Shown here: piece by piece, positions 26,781-33,677 of the stretch
Position numbering within the stretch: position 1 is the first letter of the stretch
Layout of the letters: every line of letters begins with the position of its first letter
Source of the DNA: Botryobacter ruber
GTDB taxonomy: Bacteria; Bacteroidota; Bacteroidia; Cytophagales; Hymenobacteraceae
Direction: 5' to 3'
DNA: 64,000 nucleotides
Assembly (NCBI RefSeq): GCF_003347595.2
Contig: NZ_QCZK02000037.1
Coordinates: 62,001-126,000, forward strand
Position numbers and translations under genes: made by a program
Notes under the pieces: generated by a model
What the model saw: only the letters and a program-made list of their open reading frames with translations
Told to the model about the DNA's origin: nothing
Database searches by the model: none

Positions 26781-27626
26781 ATGAAAAGCCTTCAGGTAAC
26801 CATCGACTCGAATTCTGGCTTCTGTTTTGGTGTAGTGTATGCCATCCAGATGGCAGAAGACATCCTGGCAGAACAGGGATACCTGTATTGCCTGGGCGAC
26901 ATCGTGCACAACGACGTGGAGGTAGAGCGGCTGCAGAAAAGCGGCCTGCGTATCATCGACCACGCACAGCTGCGGGAGCTACAGCACGAAGCCGTATTGA
27001 TAAGAGCCCATGGCGAACCACCGGAAACTTACCAGACAGCGCTGGCGAATAATCTGACTTTGATTGATGCTTCGTGCCCCGTAGTGCTGAAGCTGCAGAA
27101 CCGCATAAAAACTTCTTACGACAAGCAGGAAAATATCTTTATTTACGGCAAGCACGGCCATGCTGAGGTGGAGGGGCTGCTGGGGCAAACCAATAATAAC
27201 GCAGTGGTATTCGAGAATGTAGCGGAACTGCTGCAGAAGGAGCTGCCGCCAAAAGTTACCCTCTACAGCCAGACGACCAAAAGTACCGCCAGCTTCTACA
27301 ATATCAAGCAGGTGCTGGAGGAGAAAGGGGTAGAGGTGGAGGCCAATGATACCATCTGCCGGCAGGTGTCCAACCGCGACAAGGATTTGCGAAAATTTGC
27401 TGCCCGGTTCAACAAGGTTATTTTTGTGTCGGGTACCAAATCGTCGAACGGAAAGGTGCTGTACCAGGTTTGTAAAGATACCAACCCACAGACGTACTTT
27501 GTTTCTAAAGTACAGGAGCTGCAGCAGGACTGGTTCGCCGATGGCGATGCCGTCGGGATTTGTGGTGCGACCTCTACGCCCATGTGGCTGATGGAAGAAG
27601 TGCGGGATGAGTTGTTACGCTACTAA
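26781..27626 (+). CDS. ispH: 4-hydroxy-3-methylbut-2-enyl diphosphate reductase
   Basis: A 281-residue Fe-S enzyme for the last step of the MEP pathway, giving IPP and DMAPP. The three cluster cysteines are Cys15 (SGFCFGV), Cys99 (DASCPVV) and Cys193 (NDTICRQV). Active-site residues His43, His77, His127 and Glu129 are also in place. Its position inside the crt operon ties precursor supply to pigment production. The window does not show whether the genome has another ispH. Confidence 0.96.
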   Translation: MKSLQVTIDSNSGFCFGVVYAIQMAEDILAEQGYLYCLGDIVHNDVEVERLQKSGLRIIDHAQLRELQHEAVLIRAHGEPPETYQTALANNLTLIDASCPVVLKLQNRIKTSYDKQENIFIYGKHGHAEVEGLLGQTNNNAVVFENVAELLQKELPPKVTLYSQTTKSTASFYNIKQVLEEKGVEVEANDTICRQVSNRDKDLRKFAARFNKVIFVSGTKSSNGKVLYQVCKDTNPQTYFVSKVQELQQDWFADGDAVGICGATSTPMWLMEEVRDELLRY

Positions 27627-27665
27627 CGAAATACAGTCCCCTTGTTATTATTTTGCTAAAATTGA

Positions 27666-28346
27666 ATGAAGCAACCTACTTACACCGGCGTCCTGATAGC
27701 CTTTGTCATCATCCTGAGTTGGTTTGCTTTGTTAACGTACCTGCTTCAGGCTCCCGTTGATTTTTCTTCGCCATTTACCTGGCTGCTGTTCCTGGTGCAG
27801 ACGCACCTGTACACCGGTCTGTTTATTACAGCACACGATGCCATGCATGGTGTTGCCGCTCCCGGTCACCCAAAACTGAACAGAGCCGTTGGCACTACAG
27901 CAGCCTTGCTATTTGCCTACAACTGGTACCCGCGTCTTTTGCCCCGTCATCACCAGCATCACCGGCACGTCGCTACCGCGCACGACCCCGATTATCATCA
28001 CGGCTCCTTCTGGCCCTGGTATTTCAGCTTCCTGAAAAACTACATTACCTGGTGGCAGCTCGTGTTAATGGCCATCACGTTTAATGTGCTCAAGCTGTTC
28101 TTCCCGCTGGAGAACGTGGTGCTGTACTGGATGCTGCCTGCTATCCTGGCTACCTTTCAGCTGTTTTACTTCGGTACTTACCTGCCGCACCGCGGAGAGC
28201 ACGCGCCCGATAATCCGCACAAATCCACCACACAAGCCCAAAACCACCTGTGGGCCTTTATCAGCTGCTATTTCTTTGGCTACCACTACGAACACCACGA
28301 GAAGCCCTATGTGCCGTGGTGGCAGTTGTATAAAGAGAAGCGTTAA
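27666..28346 (+). CDS. crtW: Beta-carotene ketolase-like fatty acid desaturase family protein
   Basis: A 226-residue membrane protein with the three histidine boxes of the desaturase family: HDAMHG (about 57-62), RHHQHHRHVA (about 94-103) and HYEHHEKPYVPWW near the C-terminus. The last motif and the length are typical of CrtW, which places 4-keto groups on beta-ionone rings. With crtZ it would give astaxanthin-like keto-carotenoids. It is the last gene of the carotenoid run, 39 bp after ispH, and is followed by a long inverted repeat. Confidence 0.9.
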   Translation: MKQPTYTGVLIAFVIILSWFALLTYLLQAPVDFSSPFTWLLFLVQTHLYTGLFITAHDAMHGVAAPGHPKLNRAVGTTAALLFAYNWYPRLLPRHHQHHRHVATAHDPDYHHGSFWPWYFSFLKNYITWWQLVLMAITFNVLKLFFPLENVVLYWMLPAILATFQLFYFGTYLPHRGEHAPDNPHKSTTQAQNHLWAFISCYFFGYHYEHHEKPYVPWWQLYKEKR

Positions 28347-28352
28347 TGTGCT

Positions 28353-28493
28353 TTGTCTGAACCTTTGATTTCCATTGATTTTATTGAAGTCTTTGATTTT
28401 TTACAAGCCATTCTGGTGGAACAGGAATTACAATGAGGCAGACAGATAATCAGTGTAATCAATAAAATCAATGGAAATCTAAGGTTCAGACAA
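28353..28493. repeat. Long inverted repeat between crtW and the VOC gene
   Basis: Arms of 35 nt at 28353-28387 and 28459-28493 are complementary with one mismatch, around a 71-nt centre. The outer ends carry TTGTCTGAACC/GGTTCAGACAA, a motif also seen near 9590, 9686 and 38627. It fills the gap between two convergent genes and could end transcription both ways or be a small non-autonomous mobile element. Confidence 0.8.
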
Positions 28494-28503
28494 GCTATGT
28501 CGG

Positions 28504-28995
28504 TTAATTAAGTTCCGCAAGCAGATTATTCAGGTCCAGCGGGCGTGTGTACATGTTGAGTGAGCCATCCGGGTTTTTGGGCCACTCCTCCTGCGGACGG
28601 TCCCAGTACAGCTCTACGCCATTCTGGTCGGGGTCGGAGAGGTAAATGGCTTCCGACACGCCATGATCAGAGGCGCCAGCAAGCGGATAACCGTTTTCGA
28701 TGAGTCGCCTCACAATGGCAGCCAGGTCTTTGCGGGTCGGGTAGAGAATTGCCGTATGGAAAAGCCCGGTGCTGCTGACAGGTGGGGGAGAGCCGCCTTT
28801 ACTGTACCAGGTGTTCAGCCCGATGTGGTGGTGGTAGCCGCCCGCTGAAATGAAGGCAGCGTCTTTGCCATAGGTGGTAGTGAGCGTAAAGCCCAGCAGG
28901 TCGCAGTAAAACTTCAGGGCGCGGTCCAGGTTGGCCACCTTCAGGTGCACATGTCCAATCCTGGTCTGGGACGGGATGGTATAATTCGATTCCAT
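28504..28995 (-). CDS. VOC-family protein (glyoxalase/dioxygenase fold)
   Basis: A 163-residue protein of two beta-alpha-beta-beta-beta units. The ATG at 28995 is chosen over a GTG at 29049, which would read through a strong hairpin. Likely metal ligands of an extradiol dioxygenase-like site are His in IGHVHLKVAN, His in STGLFHTAILYP and Glu in NGVELYWDRP. CatE-like catechol 2,3-dioxygenase is a possible function, but VOC proteins are too varied to assign a substrate. Confidence 0.85.
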   Translation of the reverse strand: MESNYTIPSQTRIGHVHLKVANLDRALKFYCDLLGFTLTTTYGKDAAFISAGGYHHHIGLNTWYSKGGSPPPVSSTGLFHTAILYPTRKDLAAIVRRLIENGYPLAGASDHGVSEAIYLSDPDQNGVELYWDRPQEEWPKNPDGSLNMYTRPLDLNNLLAELN

Positions 28996-29015
28996 AACGT
29001 TCTTGCTCGATGGGT

Positions 29016-29056
29016 ACAAACAGTGCTGAGGCACCGGATGCCTCAGCACTGTTTGT
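29016..29056. other. Perfect 18-bp inverted repeat upstream of the VOC gene
   Basis: ACAAACAGTGCTGAGGCA at 29016-29033 is the exact complement of 29039-29056, with loop CCGGA. It lies 20 bp before the VOC ATG and about 90 bp after the DsbA-like gene on the same strand. It could be a terminator for the DsbA-like gene, although no long T run follows, or a regulatory hairpin in the VOC leader. Confidence 0.7.
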
Positions 29057-29143
29057 GAATTAACTTTATCTATAAAATGGTACTCTGAAACAAGAGCCTT
29101 TGTTTAGAAAGCTTCTGGCAAAATAAGCTGCTGTTTTTTGTGT

Positions 29144-29839
29144 TTAGCAGCTGCCACCAATGCCACAGCTGTCGCCCTGGGTGCTGATGTCTTCCAGTGC
29201 AGGTGCTACCTGTCCGAACACCTGCAGAAAAGTTTCTTTTGGCTGTGCGCCGCTTACCAGGTATTTGTCGTTGATAATGAAAGCCGGTACACCTGTAATT
29301 CCCGCCGACTGTGCCCACTGCTCCATCTCCCGCACCTCTTTTTTACCTTCCTCGCCTTCGAAGAAACCTTCCAGTCGTTCTGCCGGAATGCCGTTGGCTA
29401 TGCCGATTTCGGTGAGCAGCTGCGTGTCGTTCATGTCGTTTCCTTCGGTAAAGTAACTGTAGAAAAGGGCGTTGGCTACTTCCTTCTGCACGCCATAAGC
29501 ACCTGCCAGCCAGATGAGCCTGTGGCCGTTGAAGGTGTTGTTCACCGTTTTCAGCTCATCAAAATTAAACGCGATACCCTCTGCTTCCCCGGCATCCGTC
29601 AGGCGTTGGTTAATGGCGTCCAACTGCGACAGGATGGAGGGACCATAGTTCTTTTTAAAGTACTCCAGCCGGTCGAGGCCCTGCTGCGGAATGGCGGCGT
29701 TGAGCTCAAAAGGCTTAAAACTGATGTCGAAAGTGTATTTATCTGCTGTCGCGGCCACTGCTTTTTTCAGGCGCTGTTCGCCTACGTAGCACCACGGGCA
29801 GTTGATATCCGAAACAATGTCTATCTTAATTTTTTGCAT
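29144..29839 (-). CDS. DsbA-family oxidoreductase (FrnE-like)
   Basis: A 231-residue cytosolic protein of the DsbA/2-hydroxychromene isomerase family. The ATG at 29839 gives MQKIKIDIVSDINCPWC with the CxxC active site, here CPWC, and a cis-Pro loop at GITGVPAFIIND. The helical insert matches FrnE-like members. It ends in a Cys-rich tail (DSCGIGGSC) seen in other members of the group. There is no signal peptide, so a role in cytosolic disulfide or redox chemistry is more likely than envelope folding. Confidence 0.9.
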   Translation of the reverse strand: MQKIKIDIVSDINCPWCYVGEQRLKKAVAATADKYTFDISFKPFELNAAIPQQGLDRLEYFKKNYGPSILSQLDAINQRLTDAGEAEGIAFNFDELKTVNNTFNGHRLIWLAGAYGVQKEVANALFYSYFTEGNDMNDTQLLTEIGIANGIPAERLEGFFEGEEGKKEVREMEQWAQSAGITGVPAFIINDKYLVSGAQPKETFLQVFGQVAPALEDISTQGDSCGIGGSC

Positions 29840-29857
29840 GGTCTTTCGTGGATTTGG

Positions 29858-29906
29858 TGTGGCAGTAGCAGGTACCGGTTTTGGTCCGGTGCCAGCTGCT
29901 GCCACA
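29858..29906. other. Extended imperfect hairpin between nitroreductase and DsbA-like genes
   Basis: TGTGGCAGTAGC (29858-29869) pairs with GCTGCTGCCACA (29895-29906) apart from one wobble, and an inner GGTACCGG pairs with CCGGTGCC apart from one base. It probably separates the two co-directional genes. On the plus strand it is followed by a T run, but no plus gene ends here. Confidence 0.55.
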
Positions 29907-29915
29907 GCATTTTTT

Positions 29916-30545
29916 TTATTGAACGATAAAAAGCTTTTCCCTGGTCCGTCTTACTTTCGGAAGCTTTGCCAGCCAGTCGTTGTCGGTGTCGCGGTAGCCC
30001 AGGGGCAGCAGCGTTACGCTTCGGAGGCCTTTCTCTTTCAGGTTCAGTAGCTCATCCAGGGCCGCACTGTCGAAACCTTCCATCGGTGTGGCATCTACTT
30101 GTTCGGCTGCCGCCGCTACCAGGGCCGTACCAAAGGCAATATACGCCTGCTTGGAGGCCCAGACAAAGTTCTGCTCCTGTGTGTTTTTGGCAGCCATGTT
30201 CAGCAATGTATTTTTGAAGTCGTTCAGCGATTCTTCCGGCATGTTTCTAACTGCTGCCGTGTGGCTGATGTACTCCCCGATGTGCTCCGGCGTTACGTTA
30301 TCCCAGGCTGCAAACACCAGCAGGTGCGAGCTCTCCACAATCTGTGGCTGGTTGTATGCGATAGGCTGTATTTTCTTCCGTAGCTCCTGATCTTCTATTA
30401 CCAGCACCGTGTAAGGCTGCAGTCCCATAGAAGAGGGCGCCAGCCGGATGGCTTCCAGGATGTTGTTTATTTTATCGGCAGGCACTTTCTGGCCGTTCAT
30501 TCTTTTGGAGGCATAGCGCCATTCCAGTGATTTTAGTATGCTCAT
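29916..30545 (-). CDS. Nitroreductase-family NAD(P)H-dependent oxidoreductase (NfsB-like)
   Basis: A 209-residue FMN enzyme of usual length for NfsB-like nitroreductases. Motifs are RYASKRMNGQKVP at the N-terminus, LAPSSMGLQPYTVLVIED and the C-terminal VTLLPLGYRDTDNDW. Such enzymes reduce nitro compounds or quinones. It is divergent from an HxlR regulator with an operator-like palindrome at the predicted start of transcription, so it is probably induced by electrophiles or quinones. The inducer is not known. Confidence 0.92.
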   Translation of the reverse strand: MSILKSLEWRYASKRMNGQKVPADKINNILEAIRLAPSSMGLQPYTVLVIEDQELRKKIQPIAYNQPQIVESSHLLVFAAWDNVTPEHIGEYISHTAAVRNMPEESLNDFKNTLLNMAAKNTQEQNFVWASKQAYIAFGTALVAAAAEQVDATPMEGFDSAALDELLNLKEKGLRSVTLLPLGYRDTDNDWLAKLPKVRRTREKLFIVQ

Positions 30546-30586
30546 GATAGATAAACCAAATTTTGACAGTAATAATTCAATACTTA

Positions 30587-30601
30587 GTTACTTTTAGTAA
30601 C
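30587..30601. promoter_or_regulatory. HxlR operator candidate
   Basis: GTTACTTTTAGTAAC has perfect 6-nt arms (GTTACT/AGTAAC) around TTT. It resembles the TACT-AGTA sites of YodB/HxlR regulators. It begins directly after the nitroreductase -7 element and overlaps the -33 region of hxlR. Confidence 0.6.
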
Positions 30602-30632
30602 CAAAATTATTTCGTATTTTTGAATTAGTCAA
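30602..30632 (-). promoter_or_regulatory. Promoter of the nitroreductase gene
   Basis: On the minus strand TTG (30632-30630), a 20-nt spacer and TAATTTTG (30609-30602) match the Bacteroidota consensus exactly. Transcription would start inside the palindrome 30587-30601. Confidence 0.65.
30615..30622 (+). promoter_or_regulatory. -7 element of the hxlR-type gene
   Basis: TATTTTTG fits TAnnTTTG. The matching -33 region falls in the operator palindrome and is imperfect (TTTT). Confidence 0.5.
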
Positions 30633-30686
30633 GAAGGCACTTTGTCGTTACTAAGTATAGGCAGAGTAACTAATGCTGAGCGTCAG

Positions 30687-31106
30687 ATGCTTATGAAAGA
30701 AGAAAAGATAAATAAAGATGAAACATGTCAGCCCGGCAAGGAGCAATTGTGCCCGGTAAAAGACATCATTGCCAGGTTCGGCGATAAATGGTCGCTGCAC
30801 ACGATCCTGTACCTGGGGCAGAACCAGAAGCTGCGGTTTAATGAACTGAAAAGCATGATTTCAGGAATTTCGCAGCGCATGCTGACGGTAACGCTCCGGG
30901 CGCTGGAAGAGGACGGGCTGGTTGCCCGAACCGTTTACCCCGAAATTCCGCCAAAGGTAGAGTATGCGCTTACACCGCTGGGACAAAGCCTGTTGCAGCA
31001 GCTGCTCAAGCTGTCGGACTGGGCAAAGCTGAACCGGGGAAAAGTACTGGAGGCGCGGGAGCGCTATGCCCGAAAAGAAGGACACCTTACAGAAAAAAGC
31101 ACCTGA
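30687..31106 (+). CDS. HxlR-family transcriptional regulator
   Basis: A 139-residue winged-helix protein. The family Cys is in QLCPVKDIIARFGDKWSLHT, followed by LRFNELKSMISGISQRMLTV and the wing LVARTVYPEIPPKVEYALT. Redox-sensing members (YodB, HypR) use the N-terminal Cys for quinone or thiol sensing. A TTG at 30642 could extend the protein by 15 residues, but the ATG at 30687 fits the family better. It is divergent from the nitroreductase gene and its likely repressor. Confidence 0.92.
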   Translation: MLMKEEKINKDETCQPGKEQLCPVKDIIARFGDKWSLHTILYLGQNQKLRFNELKSMISGISQRMLTVTLRALEEDGLVARTVYPEIPPKVEYALTPLGQSLLQQLLKLSDWAKLNRGKVLEARERYARKEGHLTEKST

Positions 31107-31151
31107 ACCTGCCTGGATTACTGCTTTTTTTTTTGTGGCTTTTGGCAGGCA

Positions 31152-31182
31152 GGAGGAGCAGCGGCTGTGGTGGCAGCTGCAG
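31152..31182 (+). repeat. Dispersed repeat copy
   Basis: Reads GGAGGAGCAGCGGCTGTGGT and continues GGCAGCTGCAG. It lies in the 720-bp gap between hxlR and mraZ. Between here and about 31500 no other feature is seen. Confidence 0.75.
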
Positions 31183-31505
31183 AAACCTTTTTTCGTTTCC
31201 GGGACGGCTTTTTTTTGTTACCGCTGCTGTCACCATTCCCGCTGCACCTCGCAAAACCGGTTGTGGTAGGTTGGTTAGTTTAGTTGACTGGTGTTATGGA
31301 AGTTATGCTAACTACTGTAAGTTATTGGCGGTAAAATTTATATGCCGAATTTTAAATATTTTAACATTTTATTTTGATTTGGAGCGTAGTAAAATCCCTT
31401 TTTTGCCACTGCTTTCGCTCCTTTTGTAAGCTGTTTCCGGTACGTTAATCCGGGGGCCGCTACCCCTGTTCCGGCACTTCCTGCCAGTTGTACTGGAAAT
31501 TTCCC

Positions 31506-31541
31506 CCACTTTGCCCCACCAGTTCCACTTTCTCCCACTTT
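31506..31541 (-). promoter_or_regulatory. Distal MraZ-type box array
   Basis: On the minus strand four TGG-containing boxes occur at 31541-31535, 31531-31525, 31520-31516 and 31512-31506. Three read AAAGTGG and one GGTGG. Spacing is 10, 9 and 10 nt. This matches the short direct repeats bound by MraZ, but the orientation is opposite to mraZ and the array is about 290 bp from its ATG. Confidence 0.5.
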
Positions 31542-31688
31542 TGCTGTGGATTTGATTTCCTTAATTGCTTACATGAGCTTGTGTATGTCAAGTATCTGTA
31601 AATCAATTGTTTATTTTGTGGTCCTCGAATATTAGCAACAATTAATATTGTTTGCAAATTTAGTTATACCCAAAATGAAGCGGTTTTA

Positions 31689-31735
31689 TGTGGATAATGT
31701 GGATAAGTGGGGTGGATAACCGTAATTTATCCACA
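31689..31735. promoter_or_regulatory. Cluster of DnaA boxes upstream of mraZ
   Basis: There are three exact 9-mer DnaA boxes (TTATCCACA): minus strand at 31689-31697 and 31698-31706, directly adjacent, and plus strand at 31727-31735. A fourth with one mismatch lies at 31711-31719 (minus). About 120 bp of AT-rich DNA precedes them. They may be a DnaA-controlled promoter region or part of a replication origin. Confidence 0.65.
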
Positions 31736-31761
31736 AAGTGGTAAAAAGTGGTAAACTCTGG
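31735..31761 (+). promoter_or_regulatory. MraZ-type box array at the mraZ promoter
   Basis: AAAGTGG at 31735-31741 and 31745-31751 and a weaker ACTCTGG at 31755-31761 recur with an exact 10-nt period. AAAGTG(G/T)-N3 repeats are known MraZ sites in mycoplasmas, and E. coli MraZ binds TGGGN with 5-nt spacers. The array ends at the -33 element, so MraZ would repress its own operon. Confidence 0.65.
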
Positions 31762-31791
31762 TTGTGGAGTTTCGTTCATTCGTTACATTTG
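31762..31791 (+). promoter_or_regulatory. Promoter of the dcw cluster
   Basis: TTG at 31762-31764, a 19-nt spacer and TACATTTG at 31784-31791 match the Bacteroidota promoter form. The start of transcription would be near 31797, about 33 nt before the mraZ ATG. Confidence 0.65.
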
Positions 31792-31829
31792 TATACTCCG
31801 AGAACTATTCGGGCTTTATTGTAAAAAAC

Positions 31830-32297
31830 ATGAACTTCCTGTCTGGCGAATATGAATGCAAGATTGATCCGAAGGGAAGGTTGGTTTTACCTGCAAAGAT
31901 AAAAGCCAACCTGCCGGAGGCGTCGGGCAATCATGTGGTGCTGATGCGGGGATTCGAGCCGTGTTTGGTGCTGTATCCGAAGGTGGAGTGGAAGGCGATT
32001 TACGATAGAGTAGCCAGCCTGAACGAGTTCAACGAAGAATACCGCCACTTCCAGCGGAACTTCTTCCGGGGGAATACCGAGATTGAGCTGGACGGTACCG
32101 GTCGTTTTATCGTGCCGCGTACCATGGCCCGTTTTGCGGAGCTGGAGAAGGAGGCGATTGTAGTGGGGCTGGGAAACCGGGTTGAAATCTGGAATCCGGA
32201 CAAGTACGAAGAGTACCTGATCAAAGACCAGCAGAGTTTTTCACAGCTTGCCCAGAAGTTTCTGGGTGATAAACCAGGAGAGGAACCAATTATCTGA
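31830..32297 (+). CDS. mraZ: Division/cell wall cluster regulator MraZ
   Basis: A 155-residue DNA-binding protein made of two AbrB-like halves, each with a DxxGR motif: KIDPKGRLVLPAKI (about 12-25) and ELDGTGRFIVPRTM (about 87-100). The ATG at 31830 (MNFLSGEYECKIDPKGR) fits the family; upstream in-frame codons to 31764 are promoter sequence. MraZ is the first gene of the dcw cluster and represses it by binding short repeats, which are visible just upstream. Its TGA overlaps the rsmH ATG (ATGA form). Confidence 0.96.
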   Translation: MNFLSGEYECKIDPKGRLVLPAKIKANLPEASGNHVVLMRGFEPCLVLYPKVEWKAIYDRVASLNEFNEEYRHFQRNFFRGNTEIELDGTGRFIVPRTMARFAELEKEAIVVGLGNRVEIWNPDKYEEYLIKDQQSFSQLAQKFLGDKPGEEPII

Positions 32298-33199
32298 TGG
32301 AGTATCATCGCCCCGTATTGTTGCAGGAATCGGTTGATGCCCTGGGTATTAAGCCGGAAGGTACCTATGTGGATGTGACCTTCGGCGGCGGCGGTCATTC
32401 CGCCGAAATTTTAAGCAGGCTGACGACCGGCAAGCTGTATTCCTTCGACCAGGACCGGGACGCGGAGGAGCAGGCGAAAAAGATTACGCACCCGGGCTTC
32501 ACTTTTGTGAAAGCCAACTTCCGGGATCTGAAGAAATACCTGCGCCTGTACAAGGTGAAGGAGATCGACGGGTTGCTGGCCGACCTGGGCGTATCGTCGC
32601 ACCAGTTCAATGTGCCGGAGCGCGGCTTTTCTACCCGCTTCGACGGGCCGCTGGACATGCGGATGGATCCGCAGGCAGGCATCACCGCCCGTGAGGTGGT
32701 GGAGACATATCCGGAAGAGCAGCTGCACCGGATTTTTGGCATTTACGGCGAAGTGAAAAATGCCCGGACGCTTGCCCGCCTTCTGGTGGAGCAGCGGGGG
32801 CGGCGGGCCATCGAAACCATCGGCGATTTTAAGCAGGCCATCAGCTCCTGTACGCCGCGTGGCAAAGAGAACAAGTACCTGGCGCAGGTGTTCCAGGCGC
32901 TCCGCATCGAGGTAAACGACGAGCTGAAGGCGCTGGAGGAAATGCTCGAGCAGGCAGCAGAGCTGCTGAAACCGGGAGGCCGGCTGGCTGTAATTTCTTA
33001 CCACTCGCTGGAGGACCGGCTGGTGAAGAACTTTATAGCGAAAGGGAAATTTTTTGGCGAGGTAGAAAAGGATCTGTTCGGGAACGAAATTAAACCGCTC
33101 GAAGCAGTAAGCAGAAAACCTATTACGCCATCGGAAGAGGAACTGCTGCAGAACAGCCGCTCCAGAAGCGCCAAACTCAGAGTAGCCGGAAAAAAATAA
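32297..33199 (+). CDS. rsmH: 16S rRNA (cytosine(1402)-N4)-methyltransferase
   Basis: A 300-residue SAM-dependent methyltransferase (MraW). The SAM site is VDVTFGGGGHSAEIL. Further family segments are LADLGVSSHQFNVPERGFS, FDGPLDMRMD and LKPGGRLAVISYHSLEDR. It methylates C1402 of 16S rRNA in the ribosomal P site. Its start overlaps the mraZ stop, and ftsL follows after 49 bp. Confidence 0.98.
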   Translation: MEYHRPVLLQESVDALGIKPEGTYVDVTFGGGGHSAEILSRLTTGKLYSFDQDRDAEEQAKKITHPGFTFVKANFRDLKKYLRLYKVKEIDGLLADLGVSSHQFNVPERGFSTRFDGPLDMRMDPQAGITAREVVETYPEEQLHRIFGIYGEVKNARTLARLLVEQRGRRAIETIGDFKQAISSCTPRGKENKYLAQVFQALRIEVNDELKALEEMLEQAAELLKPGGRLAVISYHSLEDRLVKNFIAKGKFFGEVEKDLFGNEIKPLEAVSRKPITPSEEELLQNSRSRSAKLRVAGKK

Positions 33200-33248
33200 A
33201 ATGAATAAAAAGTAACGCTTACAATTAGTTTTAAGTACAACCGCAACT

Positions 33249-33677
33249 ATGGCTTCTAACCTGATGATGAAGAAAGCAAGCGCCCCAAAGGTAAACGAGG
33301 TGCGCACGAAGCCAGAGGTGGAGGCGCCCAAGCCCAAAGCCAAAGGGTTCAGCTTATTCAAGCTGTTAGAGAAATATGCAAATGTAGATTTCCTGTTCGA
33401 GGAAGGAGTTCCGCTTAAATACATGCCGCAGGTGCTCTTCCTGACCGGGATCGCCTTGTTTTATATTGGCAACACGCATTACGCCGAAAAAACGATCCGC
33501 AAGATCGACCGGCTGAAAGTTGAAACCGAAGATCTGCGTGCCGATTATACCACGCTCGCCTCCGAATACATGGAGGCCAGCAAACAGTCTGAAGTGGCCC
33601 GCAATGTGGCGCCGCTGGGCCTCGTAGAAAGTTCATCTCCACCCTATCAGGTAGAAGTTGCTGAAGATGAATATTAA
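33249..33677 (+). CDS. ftsL: FtsL-like cell division protein
   Basis: A 142-residue protein with a cytoplasmic, Lys/Pro-rich N-terminus (about 1-55), one transmembrane helix (about 60-78, MPQVLFLTGIALFYIGN) and a periplasmic coiled coil (about 80-115, KTIRKIDRLKVETEDLRADY). Sequence similarity to FtsL is low, as is usual for this family. Assignment rests on topology and position between rsmH and ftsI. FtsL activates the FtsWI synthase with FtsB. It overlaps ftsI by 11 bp. Confidence 0.85.
   Translation: MASNLMMKKASAPKVNEVRTKPEVEAPKPKAKGFSLFKLLEKYANVDFLFEEGVPLKYMPQVLFLTGIALFYIGNTHYAEKTIRKIDRLKVETEDLRADYTTLASEYMEASKQSEVARNVAPLGLVESSSPPYQVEVAEDEY

Noticed and set aside
29018..29054. Extension of the VOC protein to a GTG at 29049
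   Set aside because: The extra codons run through the perfect hairpin and add no conserved sequence. The ATG at 28995 starts the family domain.
31560..31735. Definite call of a chromosomal replication origin
   Set aside because: AT-rich DNA plus DnaA boxes is suggestive, but no dnaA, dnaN, gidA or rpmH gene is nearby and skew cannot be computed here. It is listed only as a box cluster with oriC as one reading.
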